From Neobacillus rhizophilus (GTDB taxonomy: Bacteria; Bacillota; Bacilli; Bacillales; Cytobacillaceae), in NCBI RefSeq assembly GCF_018343535.1, contig NZ_JAGYPF010000001.1, positions 1,054,001 to 1,118,000 of the forward strand: DNA of 64,000 nucleotides. Direction: 5' to 3'. The notes under the pieces are model-generated. The model searched no databases. It was not told where the DNA came from and saw only the letters and a program-made list of their open reading frames with translations. Positions 25,876-35,333 of this stretch are shown piece after piece (positions within the stretch are counted from its first letter, which is position 1; the number at the start of each line of letters is the position of its first letter). Made by a program: the position numbers and the translations under genes.

Positions 25876-26787
25876 CTATTGTTGGGTCTTCGGAACATAT
25901 TGGATCGTAATGTCCTGACGAACCTTCTCAGTTGGTGCGACTGCATACTCGATCTTTTGATCATTTACATAAATATCGGCATCCAACGTTCTTCCAATCG
26001 TGATGACAGCTTCTGTTTCCGCTGATAAATCAATAGTCTGGGATTCAACTCCGCCTGCTTGCAGTGTTCCGGAATAGAAAGATTTTCCTTTGCCATTCCT
26101 TACACTAACCCAGGACACGCCACGCGATACAATCTTGACGACGAATTTATCCGCATTATTCACTGAATAAGTCGAATTTCTTCCACTGGTTTGTACCACT
26201 GATAAAACTTGCTTCGGGGGTTCCTCCACAGGTGTTTTAGCTTCTTCCTTTTTTGGTTCTTCCTTAGCAATCTCTTTTTTCTTTTTTTCTTCCTTCGCCT
26301 TTTCCTCGGCTTGAGCTTTTTCAAGCTGTGCGTTCTTGACTAATTTTACCTGTTCATTATCCTTGTTCGTTGATTGATTTGAATCTGTACCCGCATTCGT
26401 AGCGAAAAAATAATATAAAAGACTAGCAATACCAATGACGAAAACACCAATTAACACCTTTGGCAGCACATCAAAAATTTTCGAATTTCCTTGTGAAATT
26501 TTCTTGTGCGTAGTTACTCTTGATAATTGCTGCGGCAGTTCATCGCTATAAGAAGCCGGGATTTCACTTTTATACGTTTCAAAAAGCTCTTCGGGATTTA
26601 GATTTAAGGCTTCTGCATATTGCTTAATAAATGCCCGCACATAGAAATTTCCGGGCATGGCTGAATAGTTGCCTTCCTCAATTCCAACTAAATAACGCTT
26701 TTGGATTTTTGTCATAGACTGCAAATCATCAAGACTCAAACCTTTGGCTAAACGGGCTTCTTTTAATCGATTCCCTAATTCAGTCAC
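25876..26787 (-). CDS. ymfM: RodZ-like cell shape protein (YmfM)
   Basis: 303 residues from the GTG at 26787 (GGAAGG 8 nt upstream); a GTG at 26796 lies too close to that site. N-terminal Cro/C1-type helix-turn-helix (GNRLKEARLAKGLSLDDLQ...YLVGIEEGNYSAMPGNFYVRAFIKQYA, about 4-70), one transmembrane helix (VLIGVFVIGIASLLYYFF near 108-126), a Lys/Glu-rich linker of about 60 residues, and a C-terminal DUF4115 domain outside the membrane. RodZ links MreB filaments to the elongation machinery. Confidence 0.92.
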   Translation of the reverse strand: MTELGNRLKEARLAKGLSLDDLQSMTKIQKRYLVGIEEGNYSAMPGNFYVRAFIKQYAEALNLNPEELFETYKSEIPASYSDELPQQLSRVTTHKKISQGNSKIFDVLPKVLIGVFVIGIASLLYYFFATNAGTDSNQSTNKDNEQVKLVKNAQLEKAQAEEKAKEEKKKKEIAKEEPKKEEAKTPVEEPPKQVLSVVQTSGRNSTYSVNNADKFVVKIVSRGVSWVSVRNGKGKSFYSGTLQAGGVESQTIDLSAETEAVITIGRTLDADIYVNDQKIEYAVAPTEKVRQDITIQYVPKTQQ

Positions 26788-26807
26788 CGTTAACACCTTC
26801 CAATTTT

Positions 26808-27596
26808 TTAAAAATCAAAATCTCCAAAATCCGATCCGGAGAACATATTGTGTTGATCAACTACCTCATATGTAATTTCTTCGTCAGCGTGATTCCTTAA
26901 CTCAATAATATAATCAAAATCATCAAGCGTATACTCGGAGTTTTGGACGAAAATATCCGGATGCTCAATCACCTTTACAGAAGGGAGACGCATAATTTCA
27001 CGGACTAGCTGCCAATGCCGCTCATTTGCCCTGCGGGTCGAAACAATGCCATCAAGAATAAACAGATTATTTGCATTGTATTCGTCTTCGATTAGCTGAT
27101 TACGGATCGTTTGCTTAAGCAGGGTTGATGAGACGAACAGCCAGCGCTTATTGGCACAAACGCTTGCGGCAACCAGTGATTCCGTTTTACCGACACGTGG
27201 CATGCCGCGAATGCCAATCAGCTTGTGGCCTTCCTCCTTAAATATTTCTGCCATAAAATCCACTAAAACCCCAAGCTCGCTTCTGATGAATCGGAACGTT
27301 TTTTTATCATCTGCATCCCGTTGTATATAGCGGCCATGTCTGACAGCAAGACGGTCCCGCAGTTTTGGTTCTCTTAATTTTATTAGTTTTATTGTGTCCA
27401 TTGTATTTAAAATTGACTCAAGACGTTTAATTTGATCATCATCTTTTGCCAGTATAAGCAAGCCGCGTCTTCCTTCATCGACACCATTAATAGTTACAAT
27501 ATTAATAGCAAGCATTCCTAAGAGGGATGAAATATCACCTAACAAACCCGGACGGTTTTTTGTAATTTCATATTCTAGATACCATTCTTTCTTCAT
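26808..27596 (-). CDS. ymfK: YmfK, DUF3388 protein with ACT-like domain and P-loop
   Basis: 262 residues. The N-terminus (1-75) looks like an ACT regulatory domain (EITKNRPGLLGDISSLLGMLAINIVTINGV). Then GIRGMPRVGKTES at about 128-140 is a Walker A motif, with LFILDGIV near 193-200 as a Walker B-like strand. The combination suggests ligand sensing coupled to nucleotide binding. Biochemical function unknown; conserved in Bacillus between ymfJ and ymfM, as here. Confidence 0.88.
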   Translation of the reverse strand: MKKEWYLEYEITKNRPGLLGDISSLLGMLAINIVTINGVDEGRRGLLILAKDDDQIKRLESILNTMDTIKLIKLREPKLRDRLAVRHGRYIQRDADDKKTFRFIRSELGVLVDFMAEIFKEEGHKLIGIRGMPRVGKTESLVAASVCANKRWLFVSSTLLKQTIRNQLIEDEYNANNLFILDGIVSTRRANERHWQLVREIMRLPSVKVIEHPDIFVQNSEYTLDDFDYIIELRNHADEEITYEVVDQHNMFSGSDFGDFDF

Positions 27597-27716
27597 GCTT
27601 TAACCCCCATTTAGGATATCAATCATTTTCTGTTTCATAACGCCCTAAACCTTATCATAAATGATTTTGATAGAAGATGAAAGAAAAAACATGTCCAAAT
27701 AGTAATTAATATCTAT

Positions 27717-27746
27717 CAAAAAAGAGAGGAGATTTCTCCTCTCTTT
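27717..27746 (-). terminator. ymfJ terminator
   Basis: AAAGAGAGGAG and CTCCTCTCTTT (27721-27731, 27736-27746) with an ATTT loop; T-run on the minus strand. Confidence 0.85.
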
Positions 27747-27751
27747 ACACA

Positions 27752-27997
27752 CTATTGTTTTACAAGCTTAACCATTACGTTGGCAATGGCTTGCTGCTCC
27801 TGTGGATCAGCAACTGACCACATATCGGAAAGAACTCTTTCTTGCTCATTCTTTGGATCAACGTTCCTTGCCAGATAGTCACCAATTTGGTAAGCAATGG
27901 TGTTGATTGCTCCTTCACTCATTCCTTGAGATTGTGCGTTGTTTAGGCGATCCCCAAGGAAGTCCTGCCATTGTTTCCAGTTATCTAAAACAGACAT
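27752..27997 (-). CDS. ymfJ: YmfJ, DUF3243 protein
   Basis: 81 residues from the ATG at 27997, which has AAAGGAGG upstream; the longer frame to 28060 would add 21 residues without a site. Small acidic helical protein (SVLDNWKQWQDFLGDRLNNAQ, IGDYLARNVDPKNEQERVL). Function unknown. Position between ymfI and ymfK is the conserved one. Confidence 0.9.
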   Translation of the reverse strand: MSVLDNWKQWQDFLGDRLNNAQSQGMSEGAINTIAYQIGDYLARNVDPKNEQERVLSDMWSVADPQEQQAIANVMVKLVKQ

Positions 27998-28077
27998 AAT
28001 TTTGCCTCCTTTTAAGATGGTACAAGTATATTTTGCAAAGCGGAGGCAATTTCTATACATCCTGAAAATATGAATTT

Positions 28078-28800
28078 TTAGGTATACCAGCCGCCATTGA
28101 TGGCAAGCACCTGGCCTGTCATATAACTGGAATCATCAGATAAAAGGAAGGCTGTGCCCTTAGCAATTTCTTCGGCCTGCCCCAGCCTGCCCATCGGAAT
28201 TTCAAAGGCAATTCTTTCGGTTTCTTCCTCCGAAAAACCGGCCATCATCGGCGTATCTATCGCCCCAGGAGCGATGGCATTCACACGAATTCCATTTAAT
28301 GCAACTTCCTTGCTTAAGGCCTTCACAAAGGAAATCTGCGCTCCTTTTGCGGCAGAATAGGCAACTTCACAGGCAGCACCAGTCTGTCCCCAAATTGATG
28401 TGATTACCACAATATTTCCTGATTTTTTACTGATTAGTTTTGGCAGAAGTTCTTTTGTCAGCATTAAGGGACTTAATACATGGACATTCATGAGTGCCAT
28501 CGCTTCGTCCAGCTTTAAATCCATTAACAATCCATATTGCCCCATTCCTCCGCAATGTACAATCGCATCCAGCGAATAGATTTGCGAGCTAACCTTTAAA
28601 TAACCTTCCGGCACAGCCAAATCGGCATGAATCGGTATGTACTCCCCCTTAAAGGGGGAAAGCTTGTTCAGCAACTCTTTAATCGATTCTTCATTTTGAT
28701 TGTAATGCAAGTAAAGATGATAGCCTTTTTCTGCCAATTGGTAAGCAACCGCCTGGCCAATTCCTCCGCTCGCTCCCGTAATAAGAACATATTTATGCAT
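28078..28800 (-). CDS. ymfI: Elongation factor P 5-aminopentanone reductase (YmfI), SDR family
   Basis: 240 residues from the ATG at 28800; a GTG at 28809 is also in frame. Classical short-chain dehydrogenase: cofactor motif GASGGIG near 10-16, NHxG-equivalent HCGGMG near 85, Ser in ITSIWGQ and catalytic YSAAK near 150. B. subtilis YmfI reduces the 5-aminopentanone on Lys32 of EF-P to the active 5-aminopentanol, which supports swarming. Orthology rests on the conserved ymfF-ymfH-ymfI-ymfJ order. Confidence 0.9.
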   Translation of the reverse strand: MHKYVLITGASGGIGQAVAYQLAEKGYHLYLHYNQNEESIKELLNKLSPFKGEYIPIHADLAVPEGYLKVSSQIYSLDAIVHCGGMGQYGLLMDLKLDEAMALMNVHVLSPLMLTKELLPKLISKKSGNIVVITSIWGQTGAACEVAYSAAKGAQISFVKALSKEVALNGIRVNAIAPGAIDTPMMAGFSEEETERIAFEIPMGRLGQAEEIAKGTAFLLSDDSSYMTGQVLAINGGWYT

Positions 28801-28823
28801 ATTGTTCACTCTCTCTTTAAATA

Positions 28824-28856
28824 AGGAGGCCAGATCCCTAGGGGGCAGGCCTCTGG
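28824..28856 (-). terminator. Possible terminator between ymfH and ymfI
   Basis: Minus-strand GAGGCC and GGCCTC arms around a GC-rich loop directly after the ymfH stop codon; no clear U-run, so read-through into ymfI is likely. Confidence 0.4.
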
Positions 28857-28860
28857 ATTT

Positions 28861-30156
28861 CTATTGTTTATTTTTGGGCACGACCTGGCAGACTGAAATC
28901 CGCTCGTCGGCAATTACTTCCGAAGCCAGTGACTGAACGTCTGTCAGAGTGATTTTTTCAAGTGTTGGCACGACATCAAATAGGTTCATGTCGTTAAAGG
29001 CGTAGCGGGTAAATTGGTTTGCGATATATTCAGGAGAGTTGACCGCCCTCAGGAATGCACCAATTTTCTTTTTCTTAGCCCTTTCTAGCTGTTCTTCGGT
29101 AAATGTTTGGACACCCTTTGCATCCAACAGGATTTTTTGGATTCTGTCTGCTAGTTGGTCCGGATTATTCGTATCGCCGCCGATCATCGCAAAGCCAAAG
29201 CCCTGCTCCTGCGTATAATCGAAGGAGAATGATTCATCGACCAATCCGTCATTATATAGCTTGTAATAGTTTTCAGAGCTCTTCCCAAATAGTAAATCAA
29301 GGAGCACATTCATGGTTAACTCATTTTTTAACATTTCCGGGCCTTGCTGATCCACGTGCAGCGCCTTAATACCAACCAAGCATTTTGATGTTTGCACATT
29401 CATTTGCAAAACCTGTTTTTTCTCCGCTGCCTTTAGGGGTTCCTCTTCGAACTTCCGCTTAATTTCAGGCATTTCCTTATAGTCCTTCTTAGCCTGATTG
29501 TCTTTTACCTGTTTCATGATTTTGTCCGGGTCAACCGCTCCAACAATAAACAAAAGCATGTTGCTTGGGTGATAAAAAGTATTATAGCACTCATACAGCC
29601 ATTCTTTTGTGATTTCGGAAATGGACTCAATTGTTCCCGCAATGTCAATTTTGACGGGATGGTTTTGGAATAGATTTTCGATGATCCCGAAATATAAGCG
29701 CCAATCTGGGTTATCGTCATACATCGTGATTTCTTGCCCAATGATGCCTTTCTCTTTTTCCACTGTTTTGTCAGAGAAATATGGGTCCTGAACAAAATCC
29801 ACCAATGTTTCTAAGTTTTTTTCAACATCTGAGGTGCTCGAAAACAAATAGGCAGTCCGTGTAAATGATGTAAAGGCGTTGGCCGATGCTCCCTGTTTGC
29901 TGAATTGCTGAAAGACATCGCCATCTTCTTTTTCAAACAGCTTATGCTCCAAAAAATGGGCAATCCCATCAGGAACCTTGACAAATTCGTCTTTTCCCAA
30001 AGGCACAAACGTATTATCAACCGAACCGTACTTAGTTGTAAAGGTTGCATAGGTTTTATTAAAGCCTTTTTTCGGTAAGATGTAGACATGTAAGCCGTTT
30101 GACATTTTCTCGTGATAAAGCTCTTCTTGAAGCTGGTCAAAGCTGATTTTCTCCAT
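28861..30156 (-). CDS. ymfH: M16 family zinc peptidase YmfH
   Basis: 431 residues, the size of a two-domain M16 half. Inverted zinc motif HFLEH in GIAHFLEHKLFEKEDG near residue 67-71, so this is the catalytic member of the pair with YmfF. Shares one base with the upstream gene (TAATG), indicating coupled translation. Such pairs form clam-shaped heterodimers that degrade or process peptides; related AlbE/AlbF process subtilosin. Native substrate unknown. Confidence 0.95.
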   Translation of the reverse strand: MEKISFDQLQEELYHEKMSNGLHVYILPKKGFNKTYATFTTKYGSVDNTFVPLGKDEFVKVPDGIAHFLEHKLFEKEDGDVFQQFSKQGASANAFTSFTRTAYLFSSTSDVEKNLETLVDFVQDPYFSDKTVEKEKGIIGQEITMYDDNPDWRLYFGIIENLFQNHPVKIDIAGTIESISEITKEWLYECYNTFYHPSNMLLFIVGAVDPDKIMKQVKDNQAKKDYKEMPEIKRKFEEEPLKAAEKKQVLQMNVQTSKCLVGIKALHVDQQGPEMLKNELTMNVLLDLLFGKSSENYYKLYNDGLVDESFSFDYTQEQGFGFAMIGGDTNNPDQLADRIQKILLDAKGVQTFTEEQLERAKKKKIGAFLRAVNSPEYIANQFTRYAFNDMNLFDVVPTLEKITLTDVQSLASEVIADERISVCQVVPKNKQ

Positions 30157-31436
30157 TACTTGCCCGCCTCCGTTCCTGTTAAGAAATAAATGGTATCAAG
30201 GTTGATCTTATTAGCCACTGCGATAATTTCTTCTTTGGTTATTTTCTGCATATCAGTAATCCATGATTCGAGCTTAATATCTTGGTTTGCAACGACGTTA
30301 TGATATAGAAGCTCGAGTAACCCCCGCGATGTATCAATGGTTTCAAGAATTTGGTTGCGAATGACGGCTTTAGTTTGAACTAGCTCGGCGTCCGTGAAGT
30401 CCCCCTTTTGCATTGCTTCCATTTGCTCGCGAATGATTTTAACAGCCTGATCATAATTTTTATTATCGATACCCGACATGACCATCATTAAACCCTTATG
30501 GCTTTCAAGCCGGCTGGCTGCATAATAGGCGAGACTTGCCTTTTCCCGGACATTGATAAACAGTTTCGAATGGGCAAAGCCGCCAAAAATGCCGTTAAAA
30601 ACCTGCAATGCAAAATAATCGGGATTGCCAAAGACGATATTTGTTCGGTAACCCATATTTAATTTTCCTTGTTTGACATCTTGAACTTCCTTAACCTCAT
30701 TTACTTCTCTTCTGTTTTGAACCTCAGTAGCGGAAGCCTTTTGTGGAGTGCGATTTTCAAATTGCAGAAGCCCTTCTGCAATAGTCTTCACTTCTTCTTC
30801 TTTTACATCGCCAATCACGTAAAGATCCATTTCATCCTCATTAAAGGCTCTCTGGAAATATTCGAATAAGTTTTCAGGAGAAATTGCATCGACTGCTTCA
30901 GCCTCGCCATTAACCTCTAGAGCATACTGCTCCCCTTTGCACATTTCCTGAATGAGGCGGACATTGGAGTAGCGCATTTTATCATCATACACTGATTGAA
31001 TTCTTTGCTTTTGTGTGCGTTTTTCTTTTTCAACTGTTTCCTTATCAAACGCCTGACCGGAGACATTGGGCTTCGTCAAAATTTCTGCCAATAATTCAAA
31101 GCCCTTTTTCAATAAAGGACTAGGGTCGGTCAAGAATTTTTCATTTGCAATTTCTATCAGAAAGCTGACAATATGATACTCGCCCTTTTTTCCTAAATCG
31201 ACATAAAGAGTAGCTCCGTATAGATCATCCAAATAGGAACGGAGCTGTGTCGTCGTTGGATATTTGGCAGAACTAGACTGCAGCACATAGGGCAAAAGCG
31301 CTCTTTTCGTGACATCCTCATTTGACAATGGCGCTTTCATTCTCCAGACCAGAGTATTCGTTTTATATTTATCAGTTTCAACAACATGGAGTTTATAGCC
31401 TTGCATTTGCGTTATTTTTTCAACGACTGCTTCCAT
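30156..31436 (-). CDS. ymfF: M16 family peptidase-like protein YmfF, non-catalytic partner
   Basis: 426 residues with M16 fold features (LPYVLQSSSAKYPTTTQLRSYLDDLYGA; GIFGGFAHSKLFINVREKASLAYYA) but no HxxEH in the first domain, where the zinc ligands are absent. The R/Y substrate-clamp region in the second domain is kept. It therefore probably supplies the second half of a heterodimer with YmfH. GAGGAG ribosome binding site before the ATG. Confidence 0.93.
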   Translation of the reverse strand: MEAVVEKITQMQGYKLHVVETDKYKTNTLVWRMKAPLSNEDVTKRALLPYVLQSSSAKYPTTTQLRSYLDDLYGATLYVDLGKKGEYHIVSFLIEIANEKFLTDPSPLLKKGFELLAEILTKPNVSGQAFDKETVEKEKRTQKQRIQSVYDDKMRYSNVRLIQEMCKGEQYALEVNGEAEAVDAISPENLFEYFQRAFNEDEMDLYVIGDVKEEEVKTIAEGLLQFENRTPQKASATEVQNRREVNEVKEVQDVKQGKLNMGYRTNIVFGNPDYFALQVFNGIFGGFAHSKLFINVREKASLAYYAASRLESHKGLMMVMSGIDNKNYDQAVKIIREQMEAMQKGDFTDAELVQTKAVIRNQILETIDTSRGLLELLYHNVVANQDIKLESWITDMQKITKEEIIAVANKINLDTIYFLTGTEAGK

Positions 31437-31548
31437 TTATCTTCCTCCTGTCTGTTAAAGGGTCTTAACATATGATATGAAAACATTTTTCTTTATATTT
31501 TTTCCTTTCATATAAAACCTATACTATAAAACCTGTACAATTCAAGCT

Positions 31549-31580
31549 TAAAAAAAGAACCCCCAGAAAATCTGGGGGTC
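31549..31580 (-). terminator. Terminator of the nucleoside ABC transporter operon
   Basis: ACCCCCAGA and TCTGGGGGT pair around a short loop; seven T residues follow on the minus strand, 12 nt after the last permease gene. Confidence 0.9.
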
Positions 31581-31591
31581 CAAGCAAGTAT

Positions 31592-32551
31592 CTACCTGCT
31601 TCCTTTTATATAATGTGTTCCAACTGCCTTTGGGGCATCGGCGCGGCCGATGAATCCAGTTAAGGCTAGAATAGTTAAAACGTATGGAGCAATTAACAAA
31701 TACACGTTTGGTATTTCTTTTAAGAATGGCAAGCTTGAACCGATGATACTAATACTTTGTGCGAATCCAAAGAAAATAGCTGCTCCAAGTGCTCCAAGCG
31801 GATGCCATTTTCCGAAAATCATGGCCGCCAGCGCCATGAAGCCCTGTCCGCTGATGGTAGCATGACTGAAATTAGAAGTTATGGACTGTGCATAGACAGC
31901 TCCGCCGATTCCGCCAAGTGCTCCAGAAAGCATTACACCTAAATAACGCATTTTAGTTACATTGATTCCCATTGTATCTGCCGCCATTGGATGCTCTCCG
32001 ACGGAACGAAGACGAAGGCCGAACGGTGTTTTATAAACAATATACCAAGCAATAATGGCAACGATAATCGCTACAAAGGATGTCCAATAGGTATTTTGGA
32101 AAAAGATTTCCCCAATAACTGGAATGTCTTTTAAAACAGGCACATCAATTTTGCTGAAGCCCTTGGAAATAATCCCTGTTTCACCTTTGCCATAAATTTG
32201 TTTAACAAGGAACATTGTTAAACCAACTGCAAGTAAGTTAATAGCTACACCGGAAACGGTGTGATCGGCTCGAAAAGTGATGGACGCTACTGCATGCAAT
32301 AGCGAGAAAATGGCACCGGCGACCATCGCTACTAAGATGGCAATCCAAGGGGTTGCATTTCCGAATGTATCAAAAAATGTTAAGTTAAACACGATGGAAG
32401 TAAATGCCCCAATAACCATTAATCCTTCGAGACCGATGTTTACGACACCGGAACGCTCTGAGAAAATACCGCCTAACGCAGTGAAGATAAGTGGAGCAGC
32501 CCATAAAAGTGTAGATGGAACAACAATTGTTAAAATGTCCATTAAGCTCAC
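31592..32551 (-). CDS. nupQ: Nucleoside ABC transporter permease (NupQ/YufQ-like)
   Basis: 319 residues, highly hydrophobic, branched-chain permease type (LIFTALGGIFSERSGVVNIGLEGLMVIGAF; LRSVGEHPMAADTMGINV). Second permease of a BMP-type nucleoside importer. The GTG start follows the upstream permease stop codon directly. Symbol by similarity to B. subtilis nupNOPQ (guanosine uptake); the locus beside ymfC and ymfF differs from the B. subtilis one, so substrate could differ. Confidence 0.88.
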   Translation of the reverse strand: MSLMDILTIVVPSTLLWAAPLIFTALGGIFSERSGVVNIGLEGLMVIGAFTSIVFNLTFFDTFGNATPWIAILVAMVAGAIFSLLHAVASITFRADHTVSGVAINLLAVGLTMFLVKQIYGKGETGIISKGFSKIDVPVLKDIPVIGEIFFQNTYWTSFVAIIVAIIAWYIVYKTPFGLRLRSVGEHPMAADTMGINVTKMRYLGVMLSGALGGIGGAVYAQSITSNFSHATISGQGFMALAAMIFGKWHPLGALGAAIFFGFAQSISIIGSSLPFLKEIPNVYLLIAPYVLTILALTGFIGRADAPKAVGTHYIKGSR

Positions 32552-33601
32552 TTACTTCACCCCCTTCTTACCGATTCGATCAAGAAATGCTCTGATTATA
32601 TAGCTGGATGCAACAAAGAAAACAATAAGTGCGATAATAATATCAACGAGTTCATTTGGCACACCCGCTTCAAGCGGCATGTTTAAAGCCCCTACTTTTA
32701 AGGCGCCGAATAAAATCGCTGAGAAGAATACCCCTAATGCCGTGTTAGAACCAAGCAAGGCAATCGCGATACCGTCAAACCCTACACCGGTAAATCCGCC
32801 TTTAACGGCCGCATATCCGAAGGTTCCGAGTCCCTCCATTGCACCTGCCAAACCAGCAAAAGCACCGGAAATTACCATGGAAAGAATGATATTTCTATTT
32901 ACATTCATCCCAGCGTAGTGCGCTGCATGCTGGTTAAAACCCACTGCCCGCAGTTCGAATCCTCTTGTTGTTTTTTCTAATAAGAACCACATGATAAAAC
33001 AGCAGGCAATTGCAAGGATAATCCCCCAGTGAAGACGGGAATAATCTGTCAGGCTTTGGAGCCATTCTGAACGCAGGCTTGCAGATTCATGAATCATTTC
33101 TGTCTTATCACCGCTCTTAGCAGCTAAAACATTTCTTATAATATAGTTAGTCACATGCAAAGCAACATAGTTCAACATAATGGTGACAATAACTTCATGG
33201 ACGCGAAAACGCGCCTTCAAAAAGCCAGGGATAAAGGCCCACAGGGCACCTGCAACAATAGCTGCCAAGATGGCAAGCGGCAGATGAATGACTTTTGGAA
33301 GGTCAAAAGCAACCCCTACCCAGACCGATGCCAGCCAACCGACAATAAATTGTCCCTCTACCCCGATGTTAAATAGACCCACACGGAAAGCAAACGCTAC
33401 CGCCAACCCCGCCAAAATATACGGTGTAAACTGGCGAATAACTTCCCCAACATAGTAAACTTCCCCAAAAGCACCGTTCCAAAGTGCTGTATAAGCGGCA
33501 ACCGGGTCATATCCGCTGATTAACATAATAATGGTTCCTACGATAATTCCTAATAACACCGAAATGATTGGTGTTAAGATACCTGTTAAGCGCTTAGACA
33601 T
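32552..33601 (-). CDS. nupP: Nucleoside ABC transporter permease (NupP/YufP-like)
   Basis: 349 residues from the ATG at 33601 with GGAAGCGGG upstream; a GTG at 33607 is the alternative. About nine to ten hydrophobic helices, with the conserved LAVAFAFRVGLFNIGVEGQF and LRAVGFNQHAAHYAGMNV segments. Overlaps the ATPase gene end by 8 nt. Forms the membrane channel with the downstream permease. Confidence 0.88.
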   Translation of the reverse strand: MSKRLTGILTPIISVLLGIIVGTIIMLISGYDPVAAYTALWNGAFGEVYYVGEVIRQFTPYILAGLAVAFAFRVGLFNIGVEGQFIVGWLASVWVGVAFDLPKVIHLPLAILAAIVAGALWAFIPGFLKARFRVHEVIVTIMLNYVALHVTNYIIRNVLAAKSGDKTEMIHESASLRSEWLQSLTDYSRLHWGIILAIACCFIMWFLLEKTTRGFELRAVGFNQHAAHYAGMNVNRNIILSMVISGAFAGLAGAMEGLGTFGYAAVKGGFTGVGFDGIAIALLGSNTALGVFFSAILFGALKVGALNMPLEAGVPNELVDIIIALIVFFVASSYIIRAFLDRIGKKGVK

Positions 33602-35123
33602 TTGCACCCGCTTCCTTTCTATTCGATCCTGCCATTAACAATCCAAGTTCTTGTTCGTCTGTCTCTTTTGGATTGACAACAGCAACGATCTTCCCCTCAT
33701 AAATAACAGCAATTCGGTCGCTGACATTCATAATCTCATCTAATTCAAAAGAAACAAGCAAGACGGCCTTGCCATGATCGCGCTGCTCAATGAGGCGTTT
33801 GTGGATAAATTCAATGGCACCCACATCCAAGCCACGTGTCGGCTGAGCGGCAATCAACAAATCAGGATTCCTGTCCACTTCACGGCCGATGATTGCCTTT
33901 TGCTGGTTACCTCCAGAAAGAGCGCGCGCCAACGTATATTCACTTGGTGTACGTACGTCAAATTCACTGATTAATTTTCTTGCCTTATTATAAATTTCCT
34001 TAAAATTCAATACTCCGCTTTTAGAAAAAGGCTTCTGATAATAGGTTTGCAAAACCATATTTTCGGCAATTGGATAATTTAACACAAGTCCATGTTTATG
34101 ACGGTCCTGTGGAATATGGCCTACCCCTGATTCTGTAATTTTTCTAGGGGCATGGTTAATTAATTCTTTTCCATTCAGTTGAATGCTGCCGTTATCTGAT
34201 TTGCGTAGTCCTGTAAGCGCTTCAATTAGTTCTGACTGTCCGTTTCCATCTACACCAGCAATTCCAACAATTTCACCGGCCCGAACTGTTAAATCCAAAC
34301 TATTAACAACCGTGACACCACGTGAATCCTTCACCGTTAAATCTTTAACCACTAACACTTCTTGCTTTGGTTCGGCAGGCTTCTTTTCTGTTTTAAAGAC
34401 AACCTCCCGTCCAACCATCAAGCTAGCCAGTTCATTTGGATTGGTTTCACTGACATTGACCGTACCAATTCCCTTACCTTTACGGATAACAGTACAGCGG
34501 TCGGCGACCTCCATTATCTCTTTTAACTTATGGGTAATCAGAATAATAGATTTACCCTCTTTAATAAGAGTTTTCATAATTTGAATTAACTCTTTAATTT
34601 CTTGTGGAGTCAACACGGCAGTCGGTTCGTCGAAAATTAAAATCTCCGCTCCTCGGTATAACGTTTTTAATATTTCTACCCTTTGCTGCATACCTACAGA
34701 GATATCGGATATTTTAGCCTGTGGATCAACAGCTAATCCGTACTGTTCGGAAATTTGCCGGACTTCCTGTTCTGCCTTTTTAATGTCAATCCGGCCAGCA
34801 GATGTAATCTCTCTGCCAAGGATAATGTTTTCAGTTACTGTAAATGTGTCCACTAACATAAAGTGCTGATGGACCATTCCGATTCCAAGGTCATTAGCGA
34901 CGTTAGGATCGGTAATTTTAACAGACTTTCCTTTTACTCTAATTTCTCCTGCTTCCGGTTGATACAAACCAAAAAGCACGTTCATCAAAGTTGATTTACC
35001 TGCTCCGTTTTCGCCAAGCAAGGCATGAATTTCTCCCTTTTTCAATTGGAGAGTAATGTTATCATTAGCAACAAAGCTGCCGAATTCTTTTCGAATATTA
35101 AGCATCTCAATTACATATTCCAT
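33594..35123 (-). CDS. nupO: Nucleoside ABC transporter ATP-binding protein, duplicated ABC domains (NupO/YufO-like)
   Basis: 509 residues with two ABC domains. First: Walker A GENGAGKS near 38-45, signature near 140 in degenerate form (ISVGMQQR), Walker B LIFDEP. Second: degenerate Walker A GVDGNGQS near 292-299 and signature LSGGNQQK near 404. This layout is typical of sugar and nucleoside importers. Strong GGGAG site. It is separated from the upstream lipoprotein gene by two stem-loops that probably reduce its expression relative to the binding protein. Confidence 0.93.
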   Translation of the reverse strand: MEYVIEMLNIRKEFGSFVANDNITLQLKKGEIHALLGENGAGKSTLMNVLFGLYQPEAGEIRVKGKSVKITDPNVANDLGIGMVHQHFMLVDTFTVTENIILGREITSAGRIDIKKAEQEVRQISEQYGLAVDPQAKISDISVGMQQRVEILKTLYRGAEILIFDEPTAVLTPQEIKELIQIMKTLIKEGKSIILITHKLKEIMEVADRCTVIRKGKGIGTVNVSETNPNELASLMVGREVVFKTEKKPAEPKQEVLVVKDLTVKDSRGVTVVNSLDLTVRAGEIVGIAGVDGNGQSELIEALTGLRKSDNGSIQLNGKELINHAPRKITESGVGHIPQDRHKHGLVLNYPIAENMVLQTYYQKPFSKSGVLNFKEIYNKARKLISEFDVRTPSEYTLARALSGGNQQKAIIGREVDRNPDLLIAAQPTRGLDVGAIEFIHKRLIEQRDHGKAVLLVSFELDEIMNVSDRIAVIYEGKIVAVVNPKETDEQELGLLMAGSNRKEAGANV

Positions 35124-35228
35124 TTATTCTCACTCCCTGTAATAAAGGTGATGGAAATTTCGACCAATAAAAGTAAGAGGTCAGACCTTTCCAAGATTTA
35201 AAAAACAGGGATATCTCCCCATTAAAAC

Positions 35229-35270
35229 CTTAATTGAAAGGCAGAAAATCATTTCTGCACTTCAATTAAG
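35229..35270 (-). terminator. Second intercistronic stem-loop between bmp and ATPase genes
   Basis: CTTAATTGAA (35229-35238) pairs with TTCAATTAAG (35261-35270), continued by GCAGAAA/TTTCTGC after one mismatch. A short GTTTTAAT follows on the minus strand. Confidence 0.55.
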
Positions 35271-35283
35271 ATTTCATTAAGAA

Positions 35284-35321
35284 GGAATAAGCGGATTATC
35301 TCGATAATATCCGCTTATTCC
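35284..35321 (-). terminator. First intercistronic stem-loop after the bmp lipoprotein gene
   Basis: GGAATAAGCGGAT-TATC (35284-35300) pairs with GATAATATCCGCTTATTCC (35303-35321) around a tiny loop; 12 nt after the stop codon. Weak U-tract, so partial termination or 3'-end protection is likely. Confidence 0.65.
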
Positions 35322-35333
35322 CTGTTAGTAGTT

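Noticed and set aside
30156..31436. YmfF as a decayed peptidase
   Set aside because: The missing zinc motif is typical of the non-catalytic half of M16 heterodimers; the frame is full length and coupled to ymfH.
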